From: Crocosphaera sp. | GTDB taxonomy: Bacteria; Cyanobacteriota; Cyanobacteriia; Cyanobacteriales; Microcystaceae | Direction: 5' to 3' | Length of the DNA: 64,000 nt | Assembly (NCBI RefSeq): GCF_030064895.1 | Contig: NZ_JASJEB010000004.1 | Coordinates: forward strand, 33,066-97,065 | In this document: positions 53,276 to 60,684 of the stretch, one piece after another | Layout: every line of letters begins with the position of its first letter | Numbering within the stretch: the stretch's first letter is position 1 | Program-made: the position numbers and the translations under genes | The notes under the pieces: model-generated | Databases searched by the model: none | Told to the model about the DNA's origin: nothing | What the model saw: only the letters and a program-made list of their open reading frames with translations

Positions 53276-53620
53276 TCAAAGGTTAGGTGTAAAAAATAAT
53301 TTTGCTCCACCCGTAATTATAGCACTAGCGACAATAACAATTAACGCCCAAATCTGATTTTTTTGGGTTCCTTCTACATTTTGTAGTCGCTTATCCATTC
53401 CTTCAACTTTCTCGGTTAAAGTTCCTAGTCCAACTTCTAAATTATTGAGACGTTCATTAACTTTATCTAATTTATCATTAACGTCTTTTTTGAATTCTTC
53501 AATTTCTTGCTTAACTTCTTTAATCTCTTGCCTCATTTCTTTGTGGTTGCTGTCTATCTTATCCTCAATACGTTTAAGGATTTCTGCGGTAGTATAGGTA
53601 ACGGTGGATGTATCACTCAT
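53276..53620 (-). CDS. Coiled-coil protein with C-terminal membrane helix
   Basis: The 114-residue protein is a continuous heptad-rich coiled coil over residues about 12-85 (KRIEDKIDSNHKEMRQEIKE, KDVNDKLDKVNERLNNLEVG). A C-terminal membrane helix follows (IWALIVIVASAIITGGAKLF), so it is tail-anchored with most of the chain in the cytosol. Similar small proteins are widespread in cyanobacteria; their function is unknown. It stands alone downstream of the repeat copy. Confidence 0.75.
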   Translation of the reverse strand: MSDTSTVTYTTAEILKRIEDKIDSNHKEMRQEIKEVKQEIEEFKKDVNDKLDKVNERLNNLEVGLGTLTEKVEGMDKRLQNVEGTQKNQIWALIVIVASAIITGGAKLFFTPNL

Positions 53621-53860
53621 AAGTTTAATACCTAATAATATTGCTTGATTCTTACTTACTATTTTAATTTTAGCAAATATTTAAACCATGTAACTATAAA
53701 TATTATTCCTGATTTTATTAAAGTTTATAGATTACTAATATTGCTGCTGAAAAATATACGAGAAAAATTATTGATTTCTTTAACCTCTTTGAATCTAAAA
53801 AATTATGTCATAATTAGCTATGATATCTATAAATAATCATGGTTTAGAATAAGAAATAAG

Positions 53861-53985
53861 ACCAAATCCGATTGTCAAAACCTCTTTATTGTTTTGCTAT
53901 CTTTCCTCCCACACCTCCCACACCTCCCACACTCCCCACCCTCCTCAACTAGAAAGATAAGGGGGGTATCTAAACCGGATTTGGT
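53861..53985. repeat. 125-bp inverted-repeat unit around a C-rich core
   Basis: ACCAAATCCG (53861-53870) and its complement CGGATTTGGT (53976-53985) bracket a core with CTCCCACACCTCCC repeats; the match extends to about 13 bases with one mismatch. It is non-coding and MITE-like. The rest of the 491-base gap 53621-54111 is AT-rich with no credible gene. A 63-codon frame on the plus strand (53645-53836) lacks coding character. Confidence 0.55.
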
Positions 53986-54111
53986 ATAAGACCTCTTGTA
54001 AAAACGTTTTATGCTAAGATAAAAAGCTGTTTTTTGTTTCAATTTCTTGGCCAAGATACTCAGAATTCATCAAAAGTGGCATAAATTTTTGAGTAACTTT
54101 TTCAGCAAATC

Positions 54112-55788
54112 CTAACTAGATGTTAAGGAAAAACAACCTTTGACTTTACCTGCTCGTTCTGAACAAACAGTTACATCAACAACAGTTTCCGTGGTACTTT
54201 TTACAACCCATTCTAGATGACGACGGTAATCTGTTCCTTTGGCCAACCAACTTAATGCTTTATTAGAACGTCCTTCTAAATGGTCCATTTCGAGTTCTAA
54301 GTTCCCACTAATTAAACTTACCCCATCAGGTAAAGATAAAATGACTTCAATTGGTCTGACCACCTTACGTTCTAAGGCTTTTTTGCTAGTATAAGTGGGC
54401 AAAAATCCCTGATTTTCTACCTCTAGAACAAGATGATAAATGTCTCCTCCAACATAAGTTACATCGGTACGAGAAATCCCTAAACGAGGACACATTAAAG
54501 CGAGACTGATAGCAAAATCACATTGTTTTTTGCACAAATCGGGTAAATATTTTATAGGAGCATTTTGCCAAACCTTTTTATAATCCCATCCTCCAATTTC
54601 TACTTTTCCCAACTGAGGATGGTCAAACGGTTGCCAAGGAATAAACCCTTTTCCCTGTAAGTTTTCATCATTCCATTGTAATAATTTCAACTCATCTTCA
54701 GGAGGGTGCCAACGATTCCATTCTACATAATGATCTTTTTTTATTCCTGCTTCTGTAGCTGCATCCCATAACTCAATTGTGAAGCCAAACCAACCAAAAT
54801 GATCGTAACCATAGTCATCCATTACCCCATAAGTGACATCTTTGGGATGATAACGAAAATCATGATAAACAGAAACACATTCATACCCTGTTATTGTCTT
54901 CCCCTTCTCCCCTAAAAGTTTATAGATTTCTAAATCTTCTACCGGGAAATCCTCATCAGGATGGGTGCTGTAAGGACGGAGAATTACAGCAGAATAGGTA
55001 TGATAACTAATAAAGCCATTAATATTACGGTTTTTCTGCCAAAATTCAGCTTCAGCACGGGTTTCAGGTTCAGAAAAAGGAAAATCACCTGCTCCTTTTT
55101 GAGTGCCTTCTGGGGCCCATAGATGGGGATAATTGCGGTTAAAGTCCATCCCTTCCAGGGGGGGAGCTAATTTAACAGAATAGCCGTCATAATTGCGGAT
55201 TTCCCCTTCAGGTAAGATGGTGTAGTATTCCCCTCCAAATTCTTCTGGTTCACGTCGTATCATCAAACGAGAATCTTGTTCTGAGACTTTCCAGGCCCCA
55301 CAGTCATCCTTAATTCTCATCTCTAAAATCAAGTTATCACCATTAATATCTTGGCGATGCAGTCCATCTTGTTCATCGTCGTAGGGATAAGGACGAATCG
55401 AGGAGCGTAAACGATGGGGAGAAGTTAAGTATTTTTCTGCTCCATCAACAGCCAACCGTGGTAAAACATAGATGGTGTAATTGTCCAATAAACGGGTTAG
55501 TTTATCATCTTCAGAGTACCCCTGGCATAGATGATAAATAATATAACTGGCAACTGCTGACCCTGTAATCTCTCCAGCATGGGTATTGCCATCAATCCAA
55601 TAACCCGGTTTTTCCAGATAATTTCCTGTATTTTTATTAGTGAGAATGGCTAACCAAATATCTTGTTTAGCGTAACTCATCCCAATGGTTTTTAATTCTA
55701 CCAGTTGGGGATAAGTCAAAGCCATCTGATGAAGATAATCCACCAGTTCTTGATAGGTATAATAGTGACTAAAATCAAAGGAATTCAT
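54112..55788 (-). CDS. M14 family zinc carboxypeptidase
   Basis: The 558-residue protein has the peptidase M14 zinc site: GNTHAGE (His70, Glu73) and the third ligand His in GFISYHTYSAVILRPYS. The catalytic Glu is in GFTIELWDA. The N-terminal part matches the family (YTYQELVDYLHQMALTYPQL), and DFNRNYPHLW is the substrate-contact segment. No signal peptide is visible, so it is probably cytosolic. A C-terminal beta-rich domain of about 140 residues follows, as in several bacterial members. The substrate is unknown. Confidence 0.9.
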   Translation of the reverse strand: MNSFDFSHYYTYQELVDYLHQMALTYPQLVELKTIGMSYAKQDIWLAILTNKNTGNYLEKPGYWIDGNTHAGEITGSAVASYIIYHLCQGYSEDDKLTRLLDNYTIYVLPRLAVDGAEKYLTSPHRLRSSIRPYPYDDEQDGLHRQDINGDNLILEMRIKDDCGAWKVSEQDSRLMIRREPEEFGGEYYTILPEGEIRNYDGYSVKLAPPLEGMDFNRNYPHLWAPEGTQKGAGDFPFSEPETRAEAEFWQKNRNINGFISYHTYSAVILRPYSTHPDEDFPVEDLEIYKLLGEKGKTITGYECVSVYHDFRYHPKDVTYGVMDDYGYDHFGWFGFTIELWDAATEAGIKKDHYVEWNRWHPPEDELKLLQWNDENLQGKGFIPWQPFDHPQLGKVEIGGWDYKKVWQNAPIKYLPDLCKKQCDFAISLALMCPRLGISRTDVTYVGGDIYHLVLEVENQGFLPTYTSKKALERKVVRPIEVILSLPDGVSLISGNLELEMDHLEGRSNKALSWLAKGTDYRRHLEWVVKSTTETVVDVTVCSERAGKVKGCFSLTSS

Positions 55789-55850
55789 GGGTGATTGTGA
55801 TTAGTTTTCATTAACAATTAACAATTATTTCTTTGAAAAGTAAGACAAAT

Positions 55851-56363
55851 TTAAGCGATTGATTCGTAAAAATACTTGATGTCATTAGTTGATTTTAGAT
55901 GATAAACTTTTTTTGTTTTTTCTGCTTCTAAAACATAGTCACGATATCTAGGAGTTAAACGCTTATGACATAACCAAAGATTTTTATAACTTTGCAGAGA
56001 ACTTTTCAATAAAGGACTATTTTCTGGCCAACCTTTTGGGGGAACAAAAAAACCTGTAATAAACCTTTTTGTTACCCACCAAAAATGAACAGATAAAGGT
56101 AAATCAATATAAACCAAAGTATCCGCTTTTCCCAAGGTTAACCAGACAGTTTCTAGAGAACCAAAACCATCAATTACCCATTCATTTTTGTTGATAATTT
56201 CCTCATGATTTTGTTTAAACTCTTCATAAGGAATCTCAACACCTCCAGGTTTATATTGAATTTTATCTAAGATATAAAGGGGTAAATTTGTTATCTCAGA
56301 TAACTTTCTACTCAAGGTAGATTTACCCCCACCAGTATTACCAAACACTGCTACTTTTTTCAT
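55851..56363 (-). CDS. P-loop kinase-like protein (adenylate kinase / FlaR-like)
   Basis: The 170-residue protein has the P-loop VFGNTGGGKSTLSRKLSEIT and the motif YILDKIQYKPGG. The DNA topology modulation (FlaR-like) family shows this D-x-Q/Y pattern, then WVIDGFGSLETVWLTLGKAD and VYIDLPLSVHFWWV. It is probably a small nucleotide or other kinase of unknown substrate. The SDR/desaturase gene ends 2 bases before its start, so the two are co-transcribed. Confidence 0.78.
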   Translation of the reverse strand: MKKVAVFGNTGGGKSTLSRKLSEITNLPLYILDKIQYKPGGVEIPYEEFKQNHEEIINKNEWVIDGFGSLETVWLTLGKADTLVYIDLPLSVHFWWVTKRFITGFFVPPKGWPENSPLLKSSLQSYKNLWLCHKRLTPRYRDYVLEAEKTKKVYHLKSTNDIKYFYESIA

Positions 56364-56365
56364 TT

Positions 56366-57586
56366 TTATGATGATTTAGTAAACAATTTAAAATATAAAT
56401 TTTGACAAAATTCCTTAACAGGAAAAGCAATAAAAGTAATCGGATTAATGGTAACAATAATATTGCGAATATCCGATTTTGCACCCTTAATAATTTGCTT
56501 AGCAACCCAATTTGCTGACATCACACCAATAGGATTCAAATTACTTTTAAACGGTCCCAAAATTAACTTTCTGACCACGCAAGGCGCATCTAAACGCCGC
56601 AGTGTAATTAAGTCTCCCCAGGTTCTTTTACTGAGTTCATAAAGAGGACTAATCGCCGGGTTTACTTCCGCTTCTGACGTATTAACCCAAACTTCCTTAC
56701 AAACCTTATCCTTATTGGTTTTAATAGTTTGAAAGAAAGTTTCCATCAATCGCCAACCCGAAAAAGTATTGACTTCGTAAGAATTTATAATAGACGCTTG
56801 ATCTCTTTTGTCATGAACATTAATGCCATGATTAATAATTAAAATATCTACTTTTGCCAAATCATCCAATAAATCGCTTTCTCTCCCCACTTTCCAAGTT
56901 AAAGTTTTAACAGGAGAAAACTGATCATCAATCTCTAAATTGATTGTCTTCTTTTGAGAAGTAAAAGCAACAACTTTAGCCCCATTTAACCGTAACTCTT
57001 TCAATAAAGCTAAACCTAACGTTCCCGATGCACCAGTAACAGCAACAGTCTTTCCTTTAAGAGATAAAGAAGTTCCCATAATTTTATCAACTAGAGTTAA
57101 TGTGCCACAATAATAAGCCTTTTGATCATCAAAATGATGTCGCCAATGATAAGGACGATTCACAAACCAAGGGTCAGGAAGTTTGGTAAAATTACCAGGA
57201 CGGTGAGTAATGTCGGTCAACTCGTCGACATAGGGAACTCCTGCACCTCTGGCCATGGCCCCACCCAAAAAAGTTAAGGTATAAATAGACCCAGACCAAG
57301 CCAACCAACCATAAGAAACGTTATAGTAATAACAGATAATGCCAGGAATAAAGCTTAAAGTGAGCATCACCAAAGCTTCCGGAACATCATTATACCAGTG
57401 TGCTTTACGATAAATTTCTTCGCTGATGGGAGTCAAGTCTGGCCGAAATACCTTATGATGCCAACCATGAAGACGATATAATGGTTGCCAAACATGAGAA
57501 AGGACATGATAACAGTCTCGGACAATCTCTACCCAAACAACGGTACTAATAATAAGTATAAAAGCGATAATTAGATTATTTACCAT
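56366..57586 (-). CDS. Bifunctional sterol desaturase / short-chain dehydrogenase
   Basis: The 406-residue protein is a known cyanobacterial fusion. The N-terminal half is a fatty-acid-hydroxylase-type membrane domain with di-iron His boxes (HVLSH, HGWHHK, WRHHFDDQ) in several hydrophobic helices. The C-terminal half is an SDR with the NAD(P) motif VTGASGTLGLALLKELR, NHGINVHDKRDQ and the catalytic YELSK. The lipid substrate is not established. The P-loop protein gene lies just downstream. Confidence 0.87.
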   Translation of the reverse strand: MVNNLIIAFILIISTVVWVEIVRDCYHVLSHVWQPLYRLHGWHHKVFRPDLTPISEEIYRKAHWYNDVPEALVMLTLSFIPGIICYYYNVSYGWLAWSGSIYTLTFLGGAMARGAGVPYVDELTDITHRPGNFTKLPDPWFVNRPYHWRHHFDDQKAYYCGTLTLVDKIMGTSLSLKGKTVAVTGASGTLGLALLKELRLNGAKVVAFTSQKKTINLEIDDQFSPVKTLTWKVGRESDLLDDLAKVDILIINHGINVHDKRDQASIINSYEVNTFSGWRLMETFFQTIKTNKDKVCKEVWVNTSEAEVNPAISPLYELSKRTWGDLITLRRLDAPCVVRKLILGPFKSNLNPIGVMSANWVAKQIIKGAKSDIRNIIVTINPITFIAFPVKEFCQNLYFKLFTKSS

Positions 57587-57813
57587 AAATCAACTAATTT
57601 TAGGTTTTTTCTTCACAAAATAAATTATAAGCCATAACCTAAGCTGTTACTAAAGACACAGCAAAGATTATGATAGGATTATGGGTCAATTTGGAAACTC
57701 TGGAAAATAGAGGGGTGATCTCGATCAATGAGCAATCCGTTACAAATTGTTGATTTTTCGTAACAACCTGTTACATTAAAAGACAAACTTGTGAAAAAAT
57801 ACGAAAAATTTCC

Positions 57814-58002
57814 ATGACAAACACACCTCCATCTATCCAAGAAAATACTGCTGAAAATCCTAACAATGAACCTCAACCCAGTTACACAAAACTAGCGATG
57901 CGTAATATGGTTCGCAAGGGAGGACTATCTCTAAAACACTTTTTCCTGACTACTGTGGGACTTTTAGCTTTCTTAATAGGTATTTCTTATTTAACCCGCT
58001 AG
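57814..58002 (+). CDS. DUF3285 small membrane protein
   Basis: The 62-residue protein has a polar N-terminus rich in Pro, Asn and Glu, then the conserved SYTKLAMRNMVRKGGLSLKH and a C-terminal membrane helix (FFLTTVGLLAFLIGISYL). This is the DUF3285 signature, which is restricted to cyanobacteria and relatives. The function is unknown. It ends one base before the ybeY start, so the two are co-transcribed. Confidence 0.87.
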   Translation: MTNTPPSIQENTAENPNNEPQPSYTKLAMRNMVRKGGLSLKHFFLTTVGLLAFLIGISYLTR

Positions 58003-58003
58003 T

Positions 58004-58537
58004 ATGAACAGGATGATAGCTGTTGAAACTTCAAATCTCGTGATCGAGCTAAATATTCAAGACGTTTTCTGGGTTAATTCGCAGCAAGGGGCAATACCTG
58101 ACCCTATTTCCCCTCAAACCTGGAAACAGTGGTTTCAAACATGGTGTAAAAACCTAGGTTTTGATCTACCCACTGCCTCTAATTATGAATTAACCCTAAG
58201 ATTAACGGGAAATCAAGAAATTCAAAGCTTAAACTCCCAATATCGTCAGAAAGATAAACCCACCGATGTGCTGGCATTTGCTACCCTAGAGTGGGATTTC
58301 CCTAAGATTACTCCATCAGAAGACTATTTAGAACCTGTCTATCTTGGAGATATTGTCATTTCTGTGGAAACCGCAGACAAACAAGCACAAAAACAAGGCC
58401 ACACCCTCAAACGGGAACTCGCTTGGTTAGCTGCTCACGGACTCCTGCATCTGTTGGGATGGGACCACCCAGATGAACTAAGTTTACAAGAGATGCTCCA
58501 AGAACAAGAAACATTATTAAGATTAGTCGGTCTTTAG
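58004..58537 (+). CDS. ybeY: Endoribonuclease YbeY (rRNA maturation)
   Basis: The 177-residue metalloprotein is needed for 16S rRNA 3'-end processing and ribosome quality control. It shows the zinc site HGLLHLLGWDH with three His, and YRQKDKPTDVLAF, YLGDIVIS and LAWLAAHG before it. ATG is at 58004, directly after DUF3285. In cyanobacteria ybeY is typically followed by dgkA, as here. Confidence 0.96.
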   Translation: MNRMIAVETSNLVIELNIQDVFWVNSQQGAIPDPISPQTWKQWFQTWCKNLGFDLPTASNYELTLRLTGNQEIQSLNSQYRQKDKPTDVLAFATLEWDFPKITPSEDYLEPVYLGDIVISVETADKQAQKQGHTLKRELAWLAAHGLLHLLGWDHPDELSLQEMLQEQETLLRLVGL

Positions 58538-58627
58538 ATGGAAAATTGCTACACTGTATGTTCTAATTGAACAGACTTCGTAAAAATATTTAATTATTCT
58601 GTACTCAACTTAGTAAAACTTAAAATT

Positions 58628-59137
58628 ATGAAAGCCGATTTTAACATGAGTCAACCCCCTGCTACACCCTTCTTTCCTAGTGCAGCAGCCTTAACACAGT
58701 CCCATCTTGCCCAGTATTCCTCAGAAGAAAGCCCCATAGAGATCAGAAAAAAATCTGCTTGGCACATTGCCCCTAATCTATTTTCCAGCTTTAAATATGC
58801 TTGGGCCGGCATTTCTTACGCTTTCATAACACAACGTAATTTCCGCATTCATACGGCCATGACAGTCACTGCTCTCAGTATTGGACTATTACTCCACATC
58901 AATGGTCTAGGAATGGCCATAGTTGCCTTAACTTGTGCTTTGGTTATGGTCTTAGAATTAGTGAATACCGCTTTAGAATCAGTGGTTGATTTAACCGTCG
59001 GTCAGTCTTATCATGAATTAGCGAAAATTGCTAAAGACTGCGCTGCCGGTGCGGTAATGATTTCGGCCCTAGCTGCTTTATTGGTAGCAAGTTTCATTAT
59101 TGCTCCCCCCTTAGTAGCCATCGTCTTCCCTTTCTAA
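58628..59137 (+). CDS. dgkA: Diacylglycerol kinase, DgkA type
   Basis: The 169-residue membrane protein has a 60-residue polar N-terminal extension. The DgkA core with three helices follows: FKYAWAGISYAFITQRNFRI, then VMVLELVNTALESVVDL with the catalytic/metal Glu residues, and AKIAKDCAAGAVMISALAAL. It recycles diacylglycerol (or undecaprenol in some relatives) to the phosphorylated form. It lies between ybeY and the trpG-type gene on the same strand. Confidence 0.93.
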   Translation: MKADFNMSQPPATPFFPSAAALTQSHLAQYSSEESPIEIRKKSAWHIAPNLFSSFKYAWAGISYAFITQRNFRIHTAMTVTALSIGLLLHINGLGMAIVALTCALVMVLELVNTALESVVDLTVGQSYHELAKIAKDCAAGAVMISALAALLVASFIIAPPLVAIVFPF

Positions 59138-59184
59138 GCCGAAAAAAGCGATCGCATTTAAACCCATCATCGAGGAGATAAGCA

Positions 59185-59781
59185 TTGATTCTCGTTATCG
59201 ATAATTACGATAGTTTTACCTATAACTTGGTTCAATATTTAGGAGAATTAGGCTTTAAATGGCCAGTTGCTGAAGATATCCAAGTCTACCGTAATGACAA
59301 AATCGATCTCCCTAAAGTTCGTCATCTTAACCCCGATGGCATTGTTATTTCTCCAGGGCCAGGCCGCCCCGAAGACTCAGGAGTATCTTTAACCCTACTC
59401 CAAGAACTTGGGCCCACCGTTCCCATTTTAGGGGTCTGTTTAGGCCATCAAAGTATGGGGCAAGTGTTTGGGGGAAAGGTTGTTTCTGCGCCTATTTTAA
59501 TGCACGGCAAAACTTCCCCTATTTATCACAATAATCAAGGAGTATTTCAAGGGTTAGATAATCCTTTTGAAGCCACCCGTTACCATAGTTTAGTGGTGGA
59601 ACGAGAAACCCTTCCTGATATCCTAGAAATTACCGCTTGGACCGAAGACGGAACTATTATGGGACTCCAACATAAAGACTATCCGCACCTTCAAGGGGTA
59701 CAATTTCATCCAGAAAGTATCTTAACCACATCAGGAAAATTCCTGTTAGAGAACTTTCTGAAGCTACTAAACCCGCAATAA
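59185..59781 (+). CDS. trpG: Anthranilate/para-aminobenzoate synthase glutamine amidotransferase (TrpG/PabA)
   Basis: The 198-residue class I amidotransferase releases ammonia from glutamine for anthranilate or 4-amino-4-deoxychorismate synthesis. It has [20 protein letters not shown], the oxyanion [11 protein letters not shown], the nucleophile Cys in [10 protein letters not shown], and the His-Glu pair in [10 protein letters not shown]. It starts with TTG at 59185, with a GAGGAG ribosome site upstream. Trp and Pab forms cannot be separated by sequence alone. Confidence 0.93.
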   Translation: MILVIDNYDSFTYNLVQYLGELGFKWPVAEDIQVYRNDKIDLPKVRHLNPDGIVISPGPGRPEDSGVSLTLLQELGPTVPILGVCLGHQSMGQVFGGKVVSAPILMHGKTSPIYHNNQGVFQGLDNPFEATRYHSLVVERETLPDILEITAWTEDGTIMGLQHKDYPHLQGVQFHPESILTTSGKFLLENFLKLLNPQ

Positions 59782-59802
59782 ATTCTATTTTTAACATTAA
59801 TC

Positions 59803-60591
59803 ATGAAACGGCGACAATTTATGCGTTATGCTGGGGCGAGTGCCATAGCAGCCACTGGGATGTCTGTAACCTCTCGTTTTCAAGCAGTTTCAGCCCAAAG
59901 TAAAGATTCTTTATCAATTCAATATTTAGGTCATACTGCCTTTTTATTTACTGGTGGAGGTATGAGAATTTTAGCTAACCCTTTTCGGGCGATCGGTTGT
60001 ACGGCCGGTTATCGTTTACCCCAGGTTGAAGCTGATCTGGTGATTATTAGTAGCCAAATGTGGGACGAAGGGGCAGCCGAAAATTTGCCAGGAAACCCCA
60101 AAGTATTGTATGAACCAGGGGTTTACGAAATTAATGGTTTTCGACTTCAGGGGGTTGGTATTGCCCACGATCGCGAGGGGGGTAAACGTTTCGGAACTAA
60201 TGTCGCTTGGCGTTGGACTCAAGGGGGTATCCGTGTAGTCCATTTAGGAGGTGCTGCGGGCCCCATTGATCTCGAACGGAAAATTTTATTAGGTAGTCCA
60301 GATGTGGCTTTAATTCCTGTTGGGGGCGGTCCAAAAGCCTATAATGCGACTGAGGGAAAACAAGCAATGGAAACGTTGCGCCCTAAAGTTATGATCCCTA
60401 CTCATTATCGCACGTCAGCGGCCGATGAGGAAACTTGTGATATTGATCCCTTAGCTGGTTTCTTGGAATTAGTTGAAGACATGAATATTAAGCAGGTTAA
60501 TAATAATCAAATGCGCTTGAGATTTGAAGATTTACCCAAAGAAGGGACTTTGATTCGGGTCTTGAATTATAAACCAGCTTTAAGAGCTTAG
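59803..60591 (+). CDS. MBL-fold metallohydrolase with a Tat-type signal
   Basis: The 262-residue protein starts MKRRQFMRYAGASAIAATGM, a twin-arginine motif (RRQFM) followed by a hydrophobic stretch and an AQS cleavage region, so it should be exported folded. The rest has the UlaG-like metallo-beta-lactamase fold: IQYLGHTAFLFTGGGMRILA, LGGAAGPID and MIPTHYRTS. Zinc ligands of the full HxHxDH motif are partly lacking, which is usual for this branch. The substrate is unknown. Confidence 0.82.
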   Translation: MKRRQFMRYAGASAIAATGMSVTSRFQAVSAQSKDSLSIQYLGHTAFLFTGGGMRILANPFRAIGCTAGYRLPQVEADLVIISSQMWDEGAAENLPGNPKVLYEPGVYEINGFRLQGVGIAHDREGGKRFGTNVAWRWTQGGIRVVHLGGAAGPIDLERKILLGSPDVALIPVGGGPKAYNATEGKQAMETLRPKVMIPTHYRTSAADEETCDIDPLAGFLELVEDMNIKQVNNNQMRLRFEDLPKEGTLIRVLNYKPALRA

Positions 60592-60620
60592 ATAATGGAC
60601 AATGGATAATTACTGATTTT

Positions 60621-60684
60621 TTCCCGTTCCCTGTTCCCCAAAACTAAAATCTATGTGTCCTAACCATTTTTTGTAATGCTATAG
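60621..60684 (+). repeat. Partial copy of the MITE-like repeat ending at the fusion gene start
   Basis: TTCCCGTTCCCTGTTCCC through AAAATCTATGTGTCC and TAACCATTTTTTGTAATGC to TATAG matches 63317-63381, with the last 38 bases differing at one position. The unit stops exactly where the ATG of the fusion gene begins. Only the right-hand end of the element is present. Confidence 0.75.

Noticed and set aside
53645..53836. 63-codon plus-strand frame
   Set aside because: AT-rich spacer sequence with no ribosome site and no recognisable domain.
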